Assembly (NCBI GenBank): GCA_001767435.1
Contig: MEKT01000218.1
Location: 1-33,355, forward strand
From: Acidobacteria bacterium RIFCSPLOWO2_02_FULL_65_29
GTDB taxonomy: Bacteria > Acidobacteriota > Vicinamibacteria > Vicinamibacterales > CAVVIG01
Length of the DNA stretch: 33,355 nt
Direction of reading: 5' to 3'
Shown here: positions 24,171 to 32,376 of the stretch, piece after piece
How positions within the stretch are numbered: position 1 is the stretch's first letter
Layout: each line of letters opens with the position of its first letter
The notes under the pieces: generated by a model
Told to the model about the DNA's origin: nothing
The model's database searches: none
The model's input: the letters and a program-made list of their open reading frames with translations, nothing else
Translations under genes and position numbers: made by a program

Positions 24171-24224
24171 TTAACACACCTTTAACACATCCGTCACGGT
24201 CGGTTGACCCCATGCCCATACAGT
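24171..24224 (+). promoter_or_regulatory. Pho box and -10 upstream of the TonB receptor gene
   Basis: Four hexamers at exact 11-base spacing: TTAACA (24171), TTAACA (24182), GTCACG (24193), TTGACC (24204). A -10-like TACAGT (24219-24224) follows after 9 bases. This is the cleanest site of the set and places the receptor and its partner in the predicted Pho regulon. Confidence 0.75.
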
Positions 24225-24268
24225 CGATGGAGCTTTGACCGCCAGAACGCTCGACTTCCGAGGACTCT

Positions 24269-27043
24269 ATGAAACTGCGCAACGTCGCCCAAATCCTGCT
24301 TCTTGGCACGGCCATGCTCGCGGTGCTCGCGACACTGGACGCCTCCGCCCAGGTCCGGAGCACCAACATCGTCGGGGTGGTCCGCGACGAAATCAACCAG
24401 ATCCCGCTGCCAGGCGTCCCCGTGGAGGTGACCGGGACCAGCCAGGTCGTCTACACCGATGTCGACGGCCGCTATGTTCTCAGCCTTCCGACGGGTTCTT
24501 ACGAAGTCAAGTTCTCCATGGAGGGCTATCAGGCGAGAACCCTCAAAGTCGATGTCGCCGGCGAGCGCACCGTGACGGCCGACGTCGGTCTGACGATGGC
24601 CCGGTTTGCCGAGACCGTCAACGTGACCGCCAGCTTGCTGACGGTCGAGACCTCGTCCGCGGAAGCCCAGCTCACGGAGCGCAAGAACGCCCAGGTGATC
24701 ACCGACAACATCGGATCCCAGGAAATGAAGGCGAACGGCGATTCAGACGCCGCGTCGGCGATGTCGCGAGTGACCGGCCTCTCGATTGTGGACAGCCAGT
24801 ACGTATTCGTTCGGGGGCTGGGCGAGCGGTACAGCAACACGACGCTCGCTGGGTCGGTGCTGCCGACGACCGAGCCCGACAAGAAAGTCGTGCCGCTGGA
24901 TCTGTTCCCGGCGGGCCTTATCGACAGCGTCCAGGTCGCCAAGTCGTACACGCCGGAGAAGTCGGCCGAGTTCGCGGGCGGCCTCGTGCAGATCGTTCCC
25001 CTCAAGCTGCCGACGCGGCCGATGGTCGATCTCTCATACGGTCTGAACTTCTACTCGACGGCGACCGGCAAGAACATTCTGTTGAGTCCGTCAGGTGCGC
25101 GCGACTGGATGGGGTACGACGATGGCGCGCGGGCGCTACCCGGCGGCATTCCGGACGGCAAGATCGTCCGGCAAGGGATCTACACGCCGAGCGTGGGCTA
25201 TACGGCCGACCAGGTCGCGCAGTTCGGCAAGCTGTTCGAGAACGTGTGGCAGCCGCGGGCGGCCGAAGGCGCGCCGGGCCAGAACTGGGGCATCGCGCTC
25301 GGCAATCGGTTCGACAAGCTGGGCGTCGTCGCGAGCGTCTCGCAGTCGTACAAGGAACAGTACACCGAGGAGGAGCGGCGGTTCTTCCGCGTGGGGTCCG
25401 GGGCCGCGCTCGACACGGTGAGCGACTACACGATGCAGTACGGAACCGAGAAGGCGCAGCTCGGCATCGTCGGGAATGTCGCGTATCAATTCACCTCGAA
25501 CCACCGCCTGTCACTGGAGAACTTCTATTCCCACAGCGGGCGCGACGAGGGGAGGTTCTTTCAGGGCAACAACTTCGAGAACGCGCGCGTCTGGCGGAAT
25601 TACCGCCTCCAGTTCATCGAGGAAGGGCTCCTCTCCAACGCGGTGACCGGCGAGCACTTCTTTCAGAGCCTCTCCCATAGCCGGGTCGACTGGCGCGTGA
25701 ACGTCGCGCGCGCGAAGCGCGACGAACCGGACCTTCGCGAAGTGCTGTACGAGTCGCCGCTCCCGCCCGCGACGCAAGCCTTCACGCTGGCCGACGAGTC
25801 GCAGAGCGGCTTCCGCATGTTCAACGAGCTCGACGACGAGACGCTCGACGTGGCGGCCAACTGGAGCCTGTTCCGCGCGGCCGCCGGCCGTGCCACGCAA
25901 GTCAAGTTCGGCGCCAGCTTCGTGGATCGGACGCGCGACTTCCGGTCGAGGCGGTTCCACTACATCCCGATCACCGCGACCAAGGACGGCGCCGTCGCGA
26001 CCGATCTGAGGCTCGAGCCGGAGCTGCAGTTCACGCAGGAGAAGATCGGCGTGGCGTTCCGCCTGAACGAGGAGACGCGCCCCGTGGACGCCTACGACGG
26101 CGAATACACGACGGCGGCGGGATACGGCATGGTGGACGTGGCGTTCAGCGCGCGGTCGCGGCTCGTCGCAGGGGGACGGCTCGAGCGCTTCGATCAGCAG
26201 GTCAACACGTTCGACCCGTTCGGGTTGTTCGTGCGGACCGTCACGGCGTCCAACAAGAACACCGATTTTTTCCCAGGCGTCAACTTCGTGCAGTCGCTCA
26301 CCCAGACGTCGAACCTGCGCGTGAGCTACAGCACGACCGTGAACCGGCCTGAGTTCCGCGAGCTGGCCGAGTTCGAGTTCACCGACGTCGTGGGCAATCG
26401 CGCCGTGAGGGGCAACCCGGATCTCAAGCGCGCGCTGATTCAGAACGTGGACGGCCGGTTCGAGTCGTTCCTGGGCGCCCGCGGGATCGTCGCCGCCAGC
26501 GTGTTCTACAAGTACTTCGACCAGCCGATCGAGCGCATCGTCATCGGCGGCGCCCAGCCGCTGGTCACATTCCAGAACTCCGAGCACGCGCGTAATTTCG
26601 GCATCGAGCTCGAAACGGGCCATCCGGTCGGCGAGCATTTGTTCTTCAACGCCAACTACACGTACGTCGCCTCGCAGATTTCCCTCCTTCCCGAACAGCA
26701 GACGGTTCAGACGTCGCTCGAGCGCCCGCTGGCGGGCCAGTCGAAGAACCTGCTGAACTTGATGGGAGAATTCGTGATGCGCGGGTTCTCGACGCGTCTC
26801 CTGTTCAACTACTTCGACGACCGCATCTCGGACGTCGGCTCGAACGAAGCGCCCGACATCGTCGAGCAGGGCCGCGGCGCTCTCGACCTGGTGATCTCTC
26901 AGCGGATGGGCCGCTTCGGCGTGAAGCTGAACCTCGAGAACCTCACCGATTCGGAATACCTGTTTACGCAGGGCGACGACGAGCAGCGCGTCTTCAAGCT
27001 GGGCCGGACGATCGGTCTCTCCGTCAGCCTCAACGTGTTCTGA
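24269..27043 (+). CDS. TonB-dependent outer-membrane receptor with carboxypeptidase-regulatory-like N-terminal domain
   Basis: 924 residues with GAGGA 4 bases before the ATG. The order is: signal peptide (to about residue 27, DASAQ), a CarboxypepD_reg-like beta sandwich (about 30-115: IVGVVRDEINQIPLPGVPVEV, then YTDVDGRYVLSLPTGSY), a plug domain with VFVRGLGERYSNTTLAGS and FPAGLIDSVQVAKSYTPEKSAEFAGG, and a 22-strand-type barrel ending in an aromatic residue (SLNVF). It would import a bound substrate using TonB energy. The Pho-type promoter suggests a phosphorus-containing substrate or a protein-bound phosphate source. The beta-helix gene begins 37 bases downstream and is probably co-transcribed. 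The substrate is not evident from sequence. Confidence 0.92.
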   Translation: MKLRNVAQILLLGTAMLAVLATLDASAQVRSTNIVGVVRDEINQIPLPGVPVEVTGTSQVVYTDVDGRYVLSLPTGSYEVKFSMEGYQARTLKVDVAGERTVTADVGLTMARFAETVNVTASLLTVETSSAEAQLTERKNAQVITDNIGSQEMKANGDSDAASAMSRVTGLSIVDSQYVFVRGLGERYSNTTLAGSVLPTTEPDKKVVPLDLFPAGLIDSVQVAKSYTPEKSAEFAGGLVQIVPLKLPTRPMVDLSYGLNFYSTATGKNILLSPSGARDWMGYDDGARALPGGIPDGKIVRQGIYTPSVGYTADQVAQFGKLFENVWQPRAAEGAPGQNWGIALGNRFDKLGVVASVSQSYKEQYTEEERRFFRVGSGAALDTVSDYTMQYGTEKAQLGIVGNVAYQFTSNHRLSLENFYSHSGRDEGRFFQGNNFENARVWRNYRLQFIEEGLLSNAVTGEHFFQSLSHSRVDWRVNVARAKRDEPDLREVLYESPLPPATQAFTLADESQSGFRMFNELDDETLDVAANWSLFRAAAGRATQVKFGASFVDRTRDFRSRRFHYIPITATKDGAVATDLRLEPELQFTQEKIGVAFRLNEETRPVDAYDGEYTTAAGYGMVDVAFSARSRLVAGGRLERFDQQVNTFDPFGLFVRTVTASNKNTDFFPGVNFVQSLTQTSNLRVSYSTTVNRPEFRELAEFEFTDVVGNRAVRGNPDLKRALIQNVDGRFESFLGARGIVAASVFYKYFDQPIERIVIGGAQPLVTFQNSEHARNFGIELETGHPVGEHLFFNANYTYVASQISLLPEQQTVQTSLERPLAGQSKNLLNLMGEFVMRGFSTRLLFNYFDDRISDVGSNEAPDIVEQGRGALDLVISQRMGRFGVKLNLENLTDSEYLFTQGDDEQRVFKLGRTIGLSVSLNVF

Positions 27044-27080
27044 CACGACACGGCACAAGGACCAGAGGACAAAACGCACC

Positions 27081-28406
27081 ATGACCCCACTGACACGCAT
27101 TGGCTGCGGGCTCGCCATCGGCGCGGGCCTGCTTGTTGCGCAGGTCGCCACGGTATGGACCGACCAGGCGCCCCCCGTCAACGTGCCCGGCATCGACAAG
27201 CCCGTCATCGTCGTGACGAATGAGATTACGGGAACCGAAAACTGGACCAGCAGCAACTACTACGTGCTCCGCGGCGCGGTGTTCGTCCGTGACGGGGCGA
27301 CCCTCAACATCCAGGCGGGCACGCGGATTATCGGCGAGGCGGGCAGCGTCGGCACACTGATCGTCCTGCGCGGCGGCCGTCTGAACGCCATCGGCACCCG
27401 GACGCAGCCGATCGTCTTCACGAGCGATCAGCCCATCGGCTCCCGCTCGCGAGGCGACTGGGGCGGGCTCATCATCAACGGCCGCGCGCCGATCAACGTG
27501 CCGGGCGGCGAGGCCGCAGGCGAAGGCGACACCGGCACCTATGGGGGCAACCAGCCCGACGACAACAGCGGCTCGCTGGTCTACGTACGCGTCGAGTTTT
27601 CGGGCGTCGAGTTCAGCCCCGACAACGAGCTGAACGGTATCGCTTTTCAGGCGGTCGGCCGGGGTGGCAGGTACGACTACCTTCAGGCCCACGGGAGCCG
27701 GGATGACGCCATCGAATTCTTCGGCGGTACGGTCGACGCCAGGCACCTGGTCATGAGCAACGCCGCCGACGACAGCCTCGACTGGACGTTCGGCTGGACC
27801 GGCCGAGTGCAGTTTGCCGCCGTCACCCAGCGCGGCGACGATGCCGACAACGGGATCGAGGCCGACAACAACGAGTTCGGCAACAACCTGCTGCCCCGGT
27901 CCAATCCTCAGATCTACAACCTGACGATGTGCGGCGATTCCGATAGAAACGAAGGCGGCGAGAGCGTGCGGGCCGCGAATCTTCGCCGCGGAACGGCGCT
28001 CACCCTGCGAAACTTCCTGATCACCGGCTTCAAGACGACCGGCCTCCAGATGGAGACCACCAACACGGACACGACCGGTCAGGTCGCCAACGGCACGACG
28101 CAGATCGGCGCCGGCGTCATTTGGGGCATTCCGACGCCCGCCCACTCGAGCGTGACGCCCTATATCACCAGCGCGCGCTTCCCCGACGTGCGGCTGAACG
28201 TGGACGGCGGGTTGTCGCCCGATTGCTTCCGCCACGAGAGCCCGAACTTCCAGCCGACGTCGATTGCGACGCTGGCCGGTGGGCAGCTGGCGCCGATCGT
28301 GCCACCCAACGACGGGTTCTTCGAGGTCACCACGTACATCGGCGCCGTCCCGCCGGCGCCGGCCGACGACTGGACGACCGGCTGGACGTCGTACCCGCAG
28401 CGGTAA
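27081..28406 (+). CDS. Secreted parallel beta-helix protein, partner of the TonB receptor
   Basis: 441 residues with a signal peptide (residues 1-29). The mature part has regular short strands and turns typical of a right-handed parallel beta helix: YYVLRGAVFVRDGATLNIQAG, GTLIVLRGGRLNAIGT, RGDWGGLIINGRAPIN, and later DDAIEFFGGTVDARHLVMSN. Acidic, asparagine-rich turns (DADNGIEADNNEFGNN) could bind calcium. Similar proteins are encoded beside TonB receptors in several phyla without a proven role; a surface-exposed substrate-binding or processing partner is likely. A GAGGAC precedes the ATG. It ends the unit controlled by the Pho box at 24171 and is followed by an intrinsic terminator. No catalytic residues can be named. 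Confidence 0.82.
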   Translation: MTPLTRIGCGLAIGAGLLVAQVATVWTDQAPPVNVPGIDKPVIVVTNEITGTENWTSSNYYVLRGAVFVRDGATLNIQAGTRIIGEAGSVGTLIVLRGGRLNAIGTRTQPIVFTSDQPIGSRSRGDWGGLIINGRAPINVPGGEAAGEGDTGTYGGNQPDDNSGSLVYVRVEFSGVEFSPDNELNGIAFQAVGRGGRYDYLQAHGSRDDAIEFFGGTVDARHLVMSNAADDSLDWTFGWTGRVQFAAVTQRGDDADNGIEADNNEFGNNLLPRSNPQIYNLTMCGDSDRNEGGESVRAANLRRGTALTLRNFLITGFKTTGLQMETTNTDTTGQVANGTTQIGAGVIWGIPTPAHSSVTPYITSARFPDVRLNVDGGLSPDCFRHESPNFQPTSIATLAGGQLAPIVPPNDGFFEVTTYIGAVPPAPADDWTTGWTSYPQR

Positions 28407-28410
28407 AGGC

Positions 28411-28460
28411 CGTTCGGCGTTCTGCGTTCTCACGTTCGAGGTTCAAGCATTCGACGTTCG
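28411..28460. repeat. Period-7 repeat, unit CGTTCNN
   Basis: Units cgttcgg, cgttctg, cgttctc, acgttcg, aggttca, agcattcg and acgttcg, degenerate and with one 8-base unit. It begins 4 bases after the beta-helix gene stop and ends just before the terminator hairpin. Confidence 0.7.
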
Positions 28461-28472
28461 ACTACCTTCGTG

Positions 28473-28516
28473 GAGCCGGGCCGGATCGAGGGGATCCGCG
28501 CCCGGCTCGTGTTTTT
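28473..28516 (+). terminator. Intrinsic terminator after the TonB receptor / beta-helix operon
   Basis: The stem GAGCCGGGC (28473-28481) pairs with GCCCGGCTC (28500-28508), extended inside by CGGATC (28482-28487) and GATCCG (28493-28498) around a 5-base loop. GTGTTTTT follows directly. This is the clearest rho-independent terminator in the window. It ends 16 bases before the next ATG. Confidence 0.88.
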
Positions 28517-28531
28517 CTACGATGGCCTGAC

Positions 28532-29026
28532 ATGTTCCAGTGGTGGCAAGGAGTGCTCGTCGCGTGCGTCCTCGGTTTGGCCGGGTGCTCCGGAGCGCCT
28601 TTGAAGAACGGGCGCGAGTCGCCGGACGCGCTGGCGCGCGCCGTGCTCGATGCCGTCGCCAGGCGGGACGGTGATGCGCTCCGCGCGCTGACCTTCGATG
28701 AGGAGGAGTTCCGTGAGCTGGTGTGGCCCGACCTGCCGGCCAGCCGCCCCGAGCGCAATCTTCCGTTCGGGTACGTGTGGACCGACCTGCGCCGGAAAAG
28801 CGATGCCGGCCTCGCGAGTGTCCTCGAGGCTCACGGCGGGCGTGTTCTCGATCTCGTCGGCGTATCGTTCCGAGCGGAAACGACGCAGTACCGGACGTTC
28901 CTCGTCCATCGGGACAGCCAGGTCACGGTCCGTGACGCCACCCGCCGCCAGCAGGTCGTTCAGCTCTTCGGATCGGTGATCGAGAAAGACGGCCGTTTCA
29001 AGGTGTTCAGTTACGTGGTCGACTGA
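28532..29026 (+). CDS. Putative lipoprotein of unknown function
   Basis: 164 residues from the ATG at 28532. The N-terminus is a lipoprotein signal: a hydrophobic core (WWQGVLVACVLG) then the lipobox LAGC with Cys19. The mature part is about 145 residues: a helical start (ALARAVLDAVARRDGDALRAL, resembling the small domain of NTF2-like or DUF4878-type lipoproteins), then a region with PFGYVWTDLRRKSDAGL, and strands near the C-terminus (FGSVIEKDGRFKVFSYVV). I cannot assign a named family with confidence. It lies 16 bases after a terminator and before the second pst operon, so it needs its own promoter or read-through. Confidence 0.75.
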   Translation: MFQWWQGVLVACVLGLAGCSGAPLKNGRESPDALARAVLDAVARRDGDALRALTFDEEEFRELVWPDLPASRPERNLPFGYVWTDLRRKSDAGLASVLEAHGGRVLDLVGVSFRAETTQYRTFLVHRDSQVTVRDATRRQQVVQLFGSVIEKDGRFKVFSYVVD

Positions 29027-29040
29027 CGCCGCGAACTTGC

Positions 29041-29096
29041 GAGCCCCGAGCCCCGAGCCACGGTCCCAGCCCTGAAGCCCCCAGTCCCGCGCCTCG
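29041..29096. repeat. Period-7 tandem repeat, unit GAGCCCC, decaying
   Basis: gagcccc, gagcccc and gagccac, then more divergent heptamers (ggtccca, gccctga, agccccc, agtcccg, cgcctcg). It lies 14 bases after the lipoprotein gene, upstream of the pstS2 promoter. Confidence 0.8.
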
Positions 29097-29143
29097 AGTT
29101 CAGCATATTCGTTGCCGGTCCGATATCTCAGCGCCGAGGATGA

Positions 29144-29185
29144 ATCACAACAATGTAACGTCCGTGTAAACGAATCTGGTAGAAT
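29144..29185 (+). promoter_or_regulatory. Pho box and -10 upstream of pstS2
   Basis: Hexamers at 11-base spacing: ATCACA (29144), GTAACG (29155), GTAAAC (29166). TAGAAT (29180-29185) follows after 8 bases as a good -10. Unlike the pstS1 and porin promoters, a leader of about 40 bases with a ribosome-binding site follows. Confidence 0.7.
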
Positions 29186-29234
29186 TCCCCGGCTTTCGCT
29201 CGCCAGTGCGATCCGCCCCCACAAGGAGATTCGA

Positions 29235-30143
29235 GTGGCCTTTCGTCTGATTCCTGTAGGCATCCTGGCCAGCGTGCTGTTCGGCGCCACGAGCTGTTCG
29301 GGCGCCGGCCCGAACGAGTCGGCCTCGACCGGCGGATCCGGAGCTCTGATTCGCATCACAGGTTCGGACACCATGGTCAACCTGGTTCAGGCGTGGGCCG
29401 AAAACTACAAACGAGTACGGCCCGAGTTGTCGGTGCAGGTCGCGGGCGGCGGCTCGGGTGTTGGCATCGCCAGCCTGATCGATGGAATCCTGGATATTGC
29501 CGCATCGAGTCGTGAGATGGCACCCGACGAGATCGAGCGGGTCAAGCAACGAAGCGGAGCGGAGCCGAACGGCTTCACGGTCGGGCTGGACGCGTTGGCC
29601 GTTTACGTCCACCAAGACAACCCTCTCGACGGGACGTCCATCGAGGAGCTGGCAGAGATCTATGGCGACGGCGGTCAGATCGTCCGGTGGTCGCAGTCAG
29701 GCGTCAAGAACGCGGCTTGCGCGAGCGACGAGATCATCCGGGTGAGTCGGCAGAACAACTCTGGCACGTACGTCTACTTTCGCGAAGCGGTTCTGGGCCA
29801 GACGAGGGAGTTCAAGCTGGGCTCCATCGATCAAAGTGGATCCAAGGACGTCGTGGCGCTCGTGTCCCGGACGCCATGCGCCATCGGATACAGTGGAATG
29901 GCTTACGCAGTTCCGGGTGTGAGGACCCTGCGGATTTCGACGAAGAAGGGCGAGCTCGGCGTTGCGCCCACGGTCGAGAGCGCCGTCAACGGCTCCTACC
30001 CTATCTCGCGGCCCCTCTACCTCTACACGCGCGGGGACCCTACGGGTCCGGTGAAAGAGTTCATCGACTGGGTTCTCGGTGAAGACGGGCAACGCATCGT
30101 TCGGGACATCGGGTATGTCCCAGTCGTCAAGAAGGCCGAGTAG
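29235..30143 (+). CDS. pstS: PstS-like phosphate-binding lipoprotein (copy 2)
   Basis: 302 residues from the GTG at 29235, with AAGGAG 6 bases upstream. A signal peptide leads to a likely lipid-attached Cys21 (GATSC, a weak lipobox). The ligand loops are of the PstS type: RITGSDTMVNL (from 40), AGGGSGVGIASL (70-81), AASSREM (89-95) and NNSGTYVYF. The GSDT in place of GSST and the shorter length separate it from PstS1, so it belongs to another PstS subfamily and may differ in affinity or ligand. It heads the operon pstS2-pstC2-pstA2-ATPase-pstB2 under a Pho-type promoter. Binding of phosphate is inferred from family and context. Confidence 0.92.
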   Translation: MAFRLIPVGILASVLFGATSCSGAGPNESASTGGSGALIRITGSDTMVNLVQAWAENYKRVRPELSVQVAGGGSGVGIASLIDGILDIAASSREMAPDEIERVKQRSGAEPNGFTVGLDALAVYVHQDNPLDGTSIEELAEIYGDGGQIVRWSQSGVKNAACASDEIIRVSRQNNSGTYVYFREAVLGQTREFKLGSIDQSGSKDVVALVSRTPCAIGYSGMAYAVPGVRTLRISTKKGELGVAPTVESAVNGSYPISRPLYLYTRGDPTGPVKEFIDWVLGEDGQRIVRDIGYVPVVKKAE

Positions 30144-30165
30144 CCAGGGACCCGCGGCCAGCCGC

Positions 30166-31074
30166 ATGCGCCACCCGATCACGCACCGGCTCGTGCAGCT
30201 CTCCGAACCGCTGGTGGAGTGGACGATCCGCCTCTGCGGATGGAGCGCCATCTTCTTCGTCTTTGCCATCTTCTTCTTTGTCTTTCGAGAAGGCGCGCCT
30301 ATCCTCTTTCGCGGTCTCGACCTGACAGAATTTTTTACTGGCGTCAACTGGCGTCCGGATTCGCGGATCCAGGCGCAGTACGGCATTCTCGCTCTGCTCG
30401 TGGGCACCGCCTCAGTGACCGCCCTTGCCATGGCTCTCTCGGTTCCCGCGGGACTGGGGGCGGCGATCTTCGTCTCGGAGTTCTGCGGCCAAAGGGCACG
30501 GGAAACGCTGAAGATCGTGATCGAGTTGCTGGCGGCCATCCCGTCCGTGGTGTGGGGCTTCGTGGGCTACATGGTCTTGAACCCCGTCCTCATCTGGGCC
30601 ACCGGGGCTCCCATCGGCATCAACATCCTCAATGGGGGGATTATCCTCGCCTTGATGAGCGTGCCGATCATCATGTCGGTCGGCGAGGACGCCCTCAAGG
30701 CCGTGCCAGACACCTATCGGGAAGCCGCGGTCGCGCTGGGCGCCAACCGCTGGCAGGTGGTCTATAAGGTGCTCTTGCCGGCGGCGAAAAACGGGCTGCT
30801 GGCGGCGGTGTTGCTCGGCATCGGCCGCGCGGTCGGCGAGACGATGGCGGTGCTGATGGCCACCGGGCACTCGGTACGGATTCCTCATAGTCTGTTCGAT
30901 CCGGTGCGCACGCTCACGGCCACGATCGCCGCAGAACTGGGCGAATCCGTCGAAGGGGGCGACCACTACCGGGTGCTGTTCGTCATCGGCAGCCTGCTCA
31001 TGCTGATTGCGTTTGCCGTCAATCTGACAGCGGATTTGATTGTGAAGGGCATTCGGGGGAAGCAGGATGCCTGA
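30166..31074 (+). CDS. pstC: Phosphate ABC transporter permease PstC (copy 2)
   Basis: 302 residues from the ATG at 30166, which gives a normal short N-terminus before the first helix; an in-frame ATG at 30115 would overlap pstS2. Six membrane helices, the coupling loop YREAAVALGANRWQVVYKV and GRAVGETMAVLMATGHSVRIP mark it as PstC. It pairs with the unusual PstA2, whose gene it overlaps by 8 bases. It is clearly different in sequence from PstC1, so the two operons are not a recent duplication. Confidence 0.93.
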   Translation: MRHPITHRLVQLSEPLVEWTIRLCGWSAIFFVFAIFFFVFREGAPILFRGLDLTEFFTGVNWRPDSRIQAQYGILALLVGTASVTALAMALSVPAGLGAAIFVSEFCGQRARETLKIVIELLAAIPSVVWGFVGYMVLNPVLIWATGAPIGINILNGGIILALMSVPIIMSVGEDALKAVPDTYREAAVALGANRWQVVYKVLLPAAKNGLLAAVLLGIGRAVGETMAVLMATGHSVRIPHSLFDPVRTLTATIAAELGESVEGGDHYRVLFVIGSLLMLIAFAVNLTADLIVKGIRGKQDA

Positions 31075-32368
31075 AGAATCCGGGCGCACGCTCCGCTACG
31101 TCGCCTCGGCGACCGGCAGCGACGAACGAGGGGATGGTACCGCGGAGCGTCCGTTCCGAAGCCTCGAGAGGGCCACCTCCGCCGTCCTCGCCTCCTATCG
31201 CGACGAGGAGACGGGCCGGCTCAGAACGCTCACGGGCACCCATGCGGTGGAGCTGGTGTGCGCCGCAGATCCGGCCGAGCGTCGCGGGATCTTCAAGAGA
31301 CGATGCGTCAACTATCACGTCGATCCCGAAGTGATCGGCGCCGATGGAAACGGGAGCGAGATGGCCCCGTGGTCGGATCTGGAGACGGCCCTGGCCGGGA
31401 TCGTCCGTGCGCACGGTGACCACGGATCGTCCAGGTTGACGCCAGGCACATCGATCCACCTCCGCGTGCACGGGCTCTTCGCGGCCGGCGCCATCGAGCG
31501 CCGGAAGCAACTGATCGAGCGGGTGGTCTTCGGAGTGTTGGCGCTGATCACGACCTTGCTCGTCCTGCCTCTGGCCGCCATTCTCGGCTACCTCCTGGTG
31601 AAGGCGTGGCCGGTCCTTTCCTCGGATTTCATCCTCCAGAACCCATCGGCCTACATGACGGCCGGCGGCATCTGGGCGCCGCTCGTCGGGACGTTCTACC
31701 TGGTGTTCATTTCGCTTGTCATCGCCGCTCCCATCGGCGTGCTGGCGGGCGTGTATCTCAACGAGTACGCGGGTGAGAACTGGCTGACGCGCATCGTCAA
31801 CCTGGCCGTCGTCAATCTGGCAGGTGTGCCCAGCATTGTCCACGCGCTGTTCGGCGTCGGCGCGTTCGTGCTGTTTGCCGGTCTCGGCCGATCGGTTCTC
31901 GCGGCGTCGTGCACGCTGGCGATCATGACGTTGCCTGTGATTGTCACGAGCACGAAAGAGGCGCTGGCTGCCGTGCCGTACTCGTTTCGCGAGGCGTGCT
32001 GGAACATGGGCGCCAGTCGCTGGCAAACGATTCGCACGATCGTGCTGCCGAACGCGATCAGCGGGATCCTGACCGGCGTGATCCTCCAGGTTTCGCGGGC
32101 GGCAGGCGAGACCGCCCCGATTCTCTTCACGGGGGCCGTCTTTTATGTGGCCGTTCCGGATGAGGGGTTGGCTGCCTTCTTTCCCTACGGGTTGCGCGAT
32201 TCCTTCATGGCGCTGTCCTACCACCTGTTCACGATTTCCACTCAGGTCACGGGAGTGTCCGAAGGCCTCCAATACGGCACGGCGGTGGTGCTCATCGGGC
32301 TGGTCATGACCGTGAACCTGATCTCGATTGCGTTCCGCGTGTACCTGCGTTCGCACAAGAAGTGGTAG
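31067..32368 (+). CDS. pstA: Phosphate ABC transporter permease PstA (copy 2) with extra N-terminal domain
   Basis: 433 residues, against about 300 for PstA1. Residues 1-145 form a soluble domain absent from ordinary PstA. It begins TLRYVASATGSDERGDGT, then ERPFRSLERA, a pattern like the opening of parallel beta-helix (DUF1565-type) proteins, and contains Cys65 and Cys80. With a cytoplasmic N-terminus, as usual for this permease fold, it would lie near the ATPases. From about residue 152 the protein is a standard six-helix Pst[19 protein letters not shown], the coupling loop FREACWNMGASRWQTIRTI and SRAAGETAPILFTGAVF. The ATG overlaps pstC2 by 8 bases. The role of the extra domain is unknown. 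Confidence 0.9.
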   Translation: MPEESGRTLRYVASATGSDERGDGTAERPFRSLERATSAVLASYRDEETGRLRTLTGTHAVELVCAADPAERRGIFKRRCVNYHVDPEVIGADGNGSEMAPWSDLETALAGIVRAHGDHGSSRLTPGTSIHLRVHGLFAAGAIERRKQLIERVVFGVLALITTLLVLPLAAILGYLLVKAWPVLSSDFILQNPSAYMTAGGIWAPLVGTFYLVFISLVIAAPIGVLAGVYLNEYAGENWLTRIVNLAVVNLAGVPSIVHALFGVGAFVLFAGLGRSVLAASCTLAIMTLPVIVTSTKEALAAVPYSFREACWNMGASRWQTIRTIVLPNAISGILTGVILQVSRAAGETAPILFTGAVFYVAVPDEGLAAFFPYGLRDSFMALSYHLFTISTQVTGVSEGLQYGTAVVLIGLVMTVNLISIAFRVYLRSHKKW

Positions 32369-32376
32369 TCCCAACG

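Noticed and set aside
24123-24185. Possible 20-residue peptide (MNLQQVEQLIALIRMELTHL) upstream of the TonB receptor
   Set aside because: It overlaps the Pho box, has no ribosome-binding site and is too short to support. It could be the relic of a gene start, but nothing follows it in frame.
25511-27256. 581-codon open frame opposite the TonB receptor
   Set aside because: Antisense shadow; the sense strand encodes a full receptor with clear domains.
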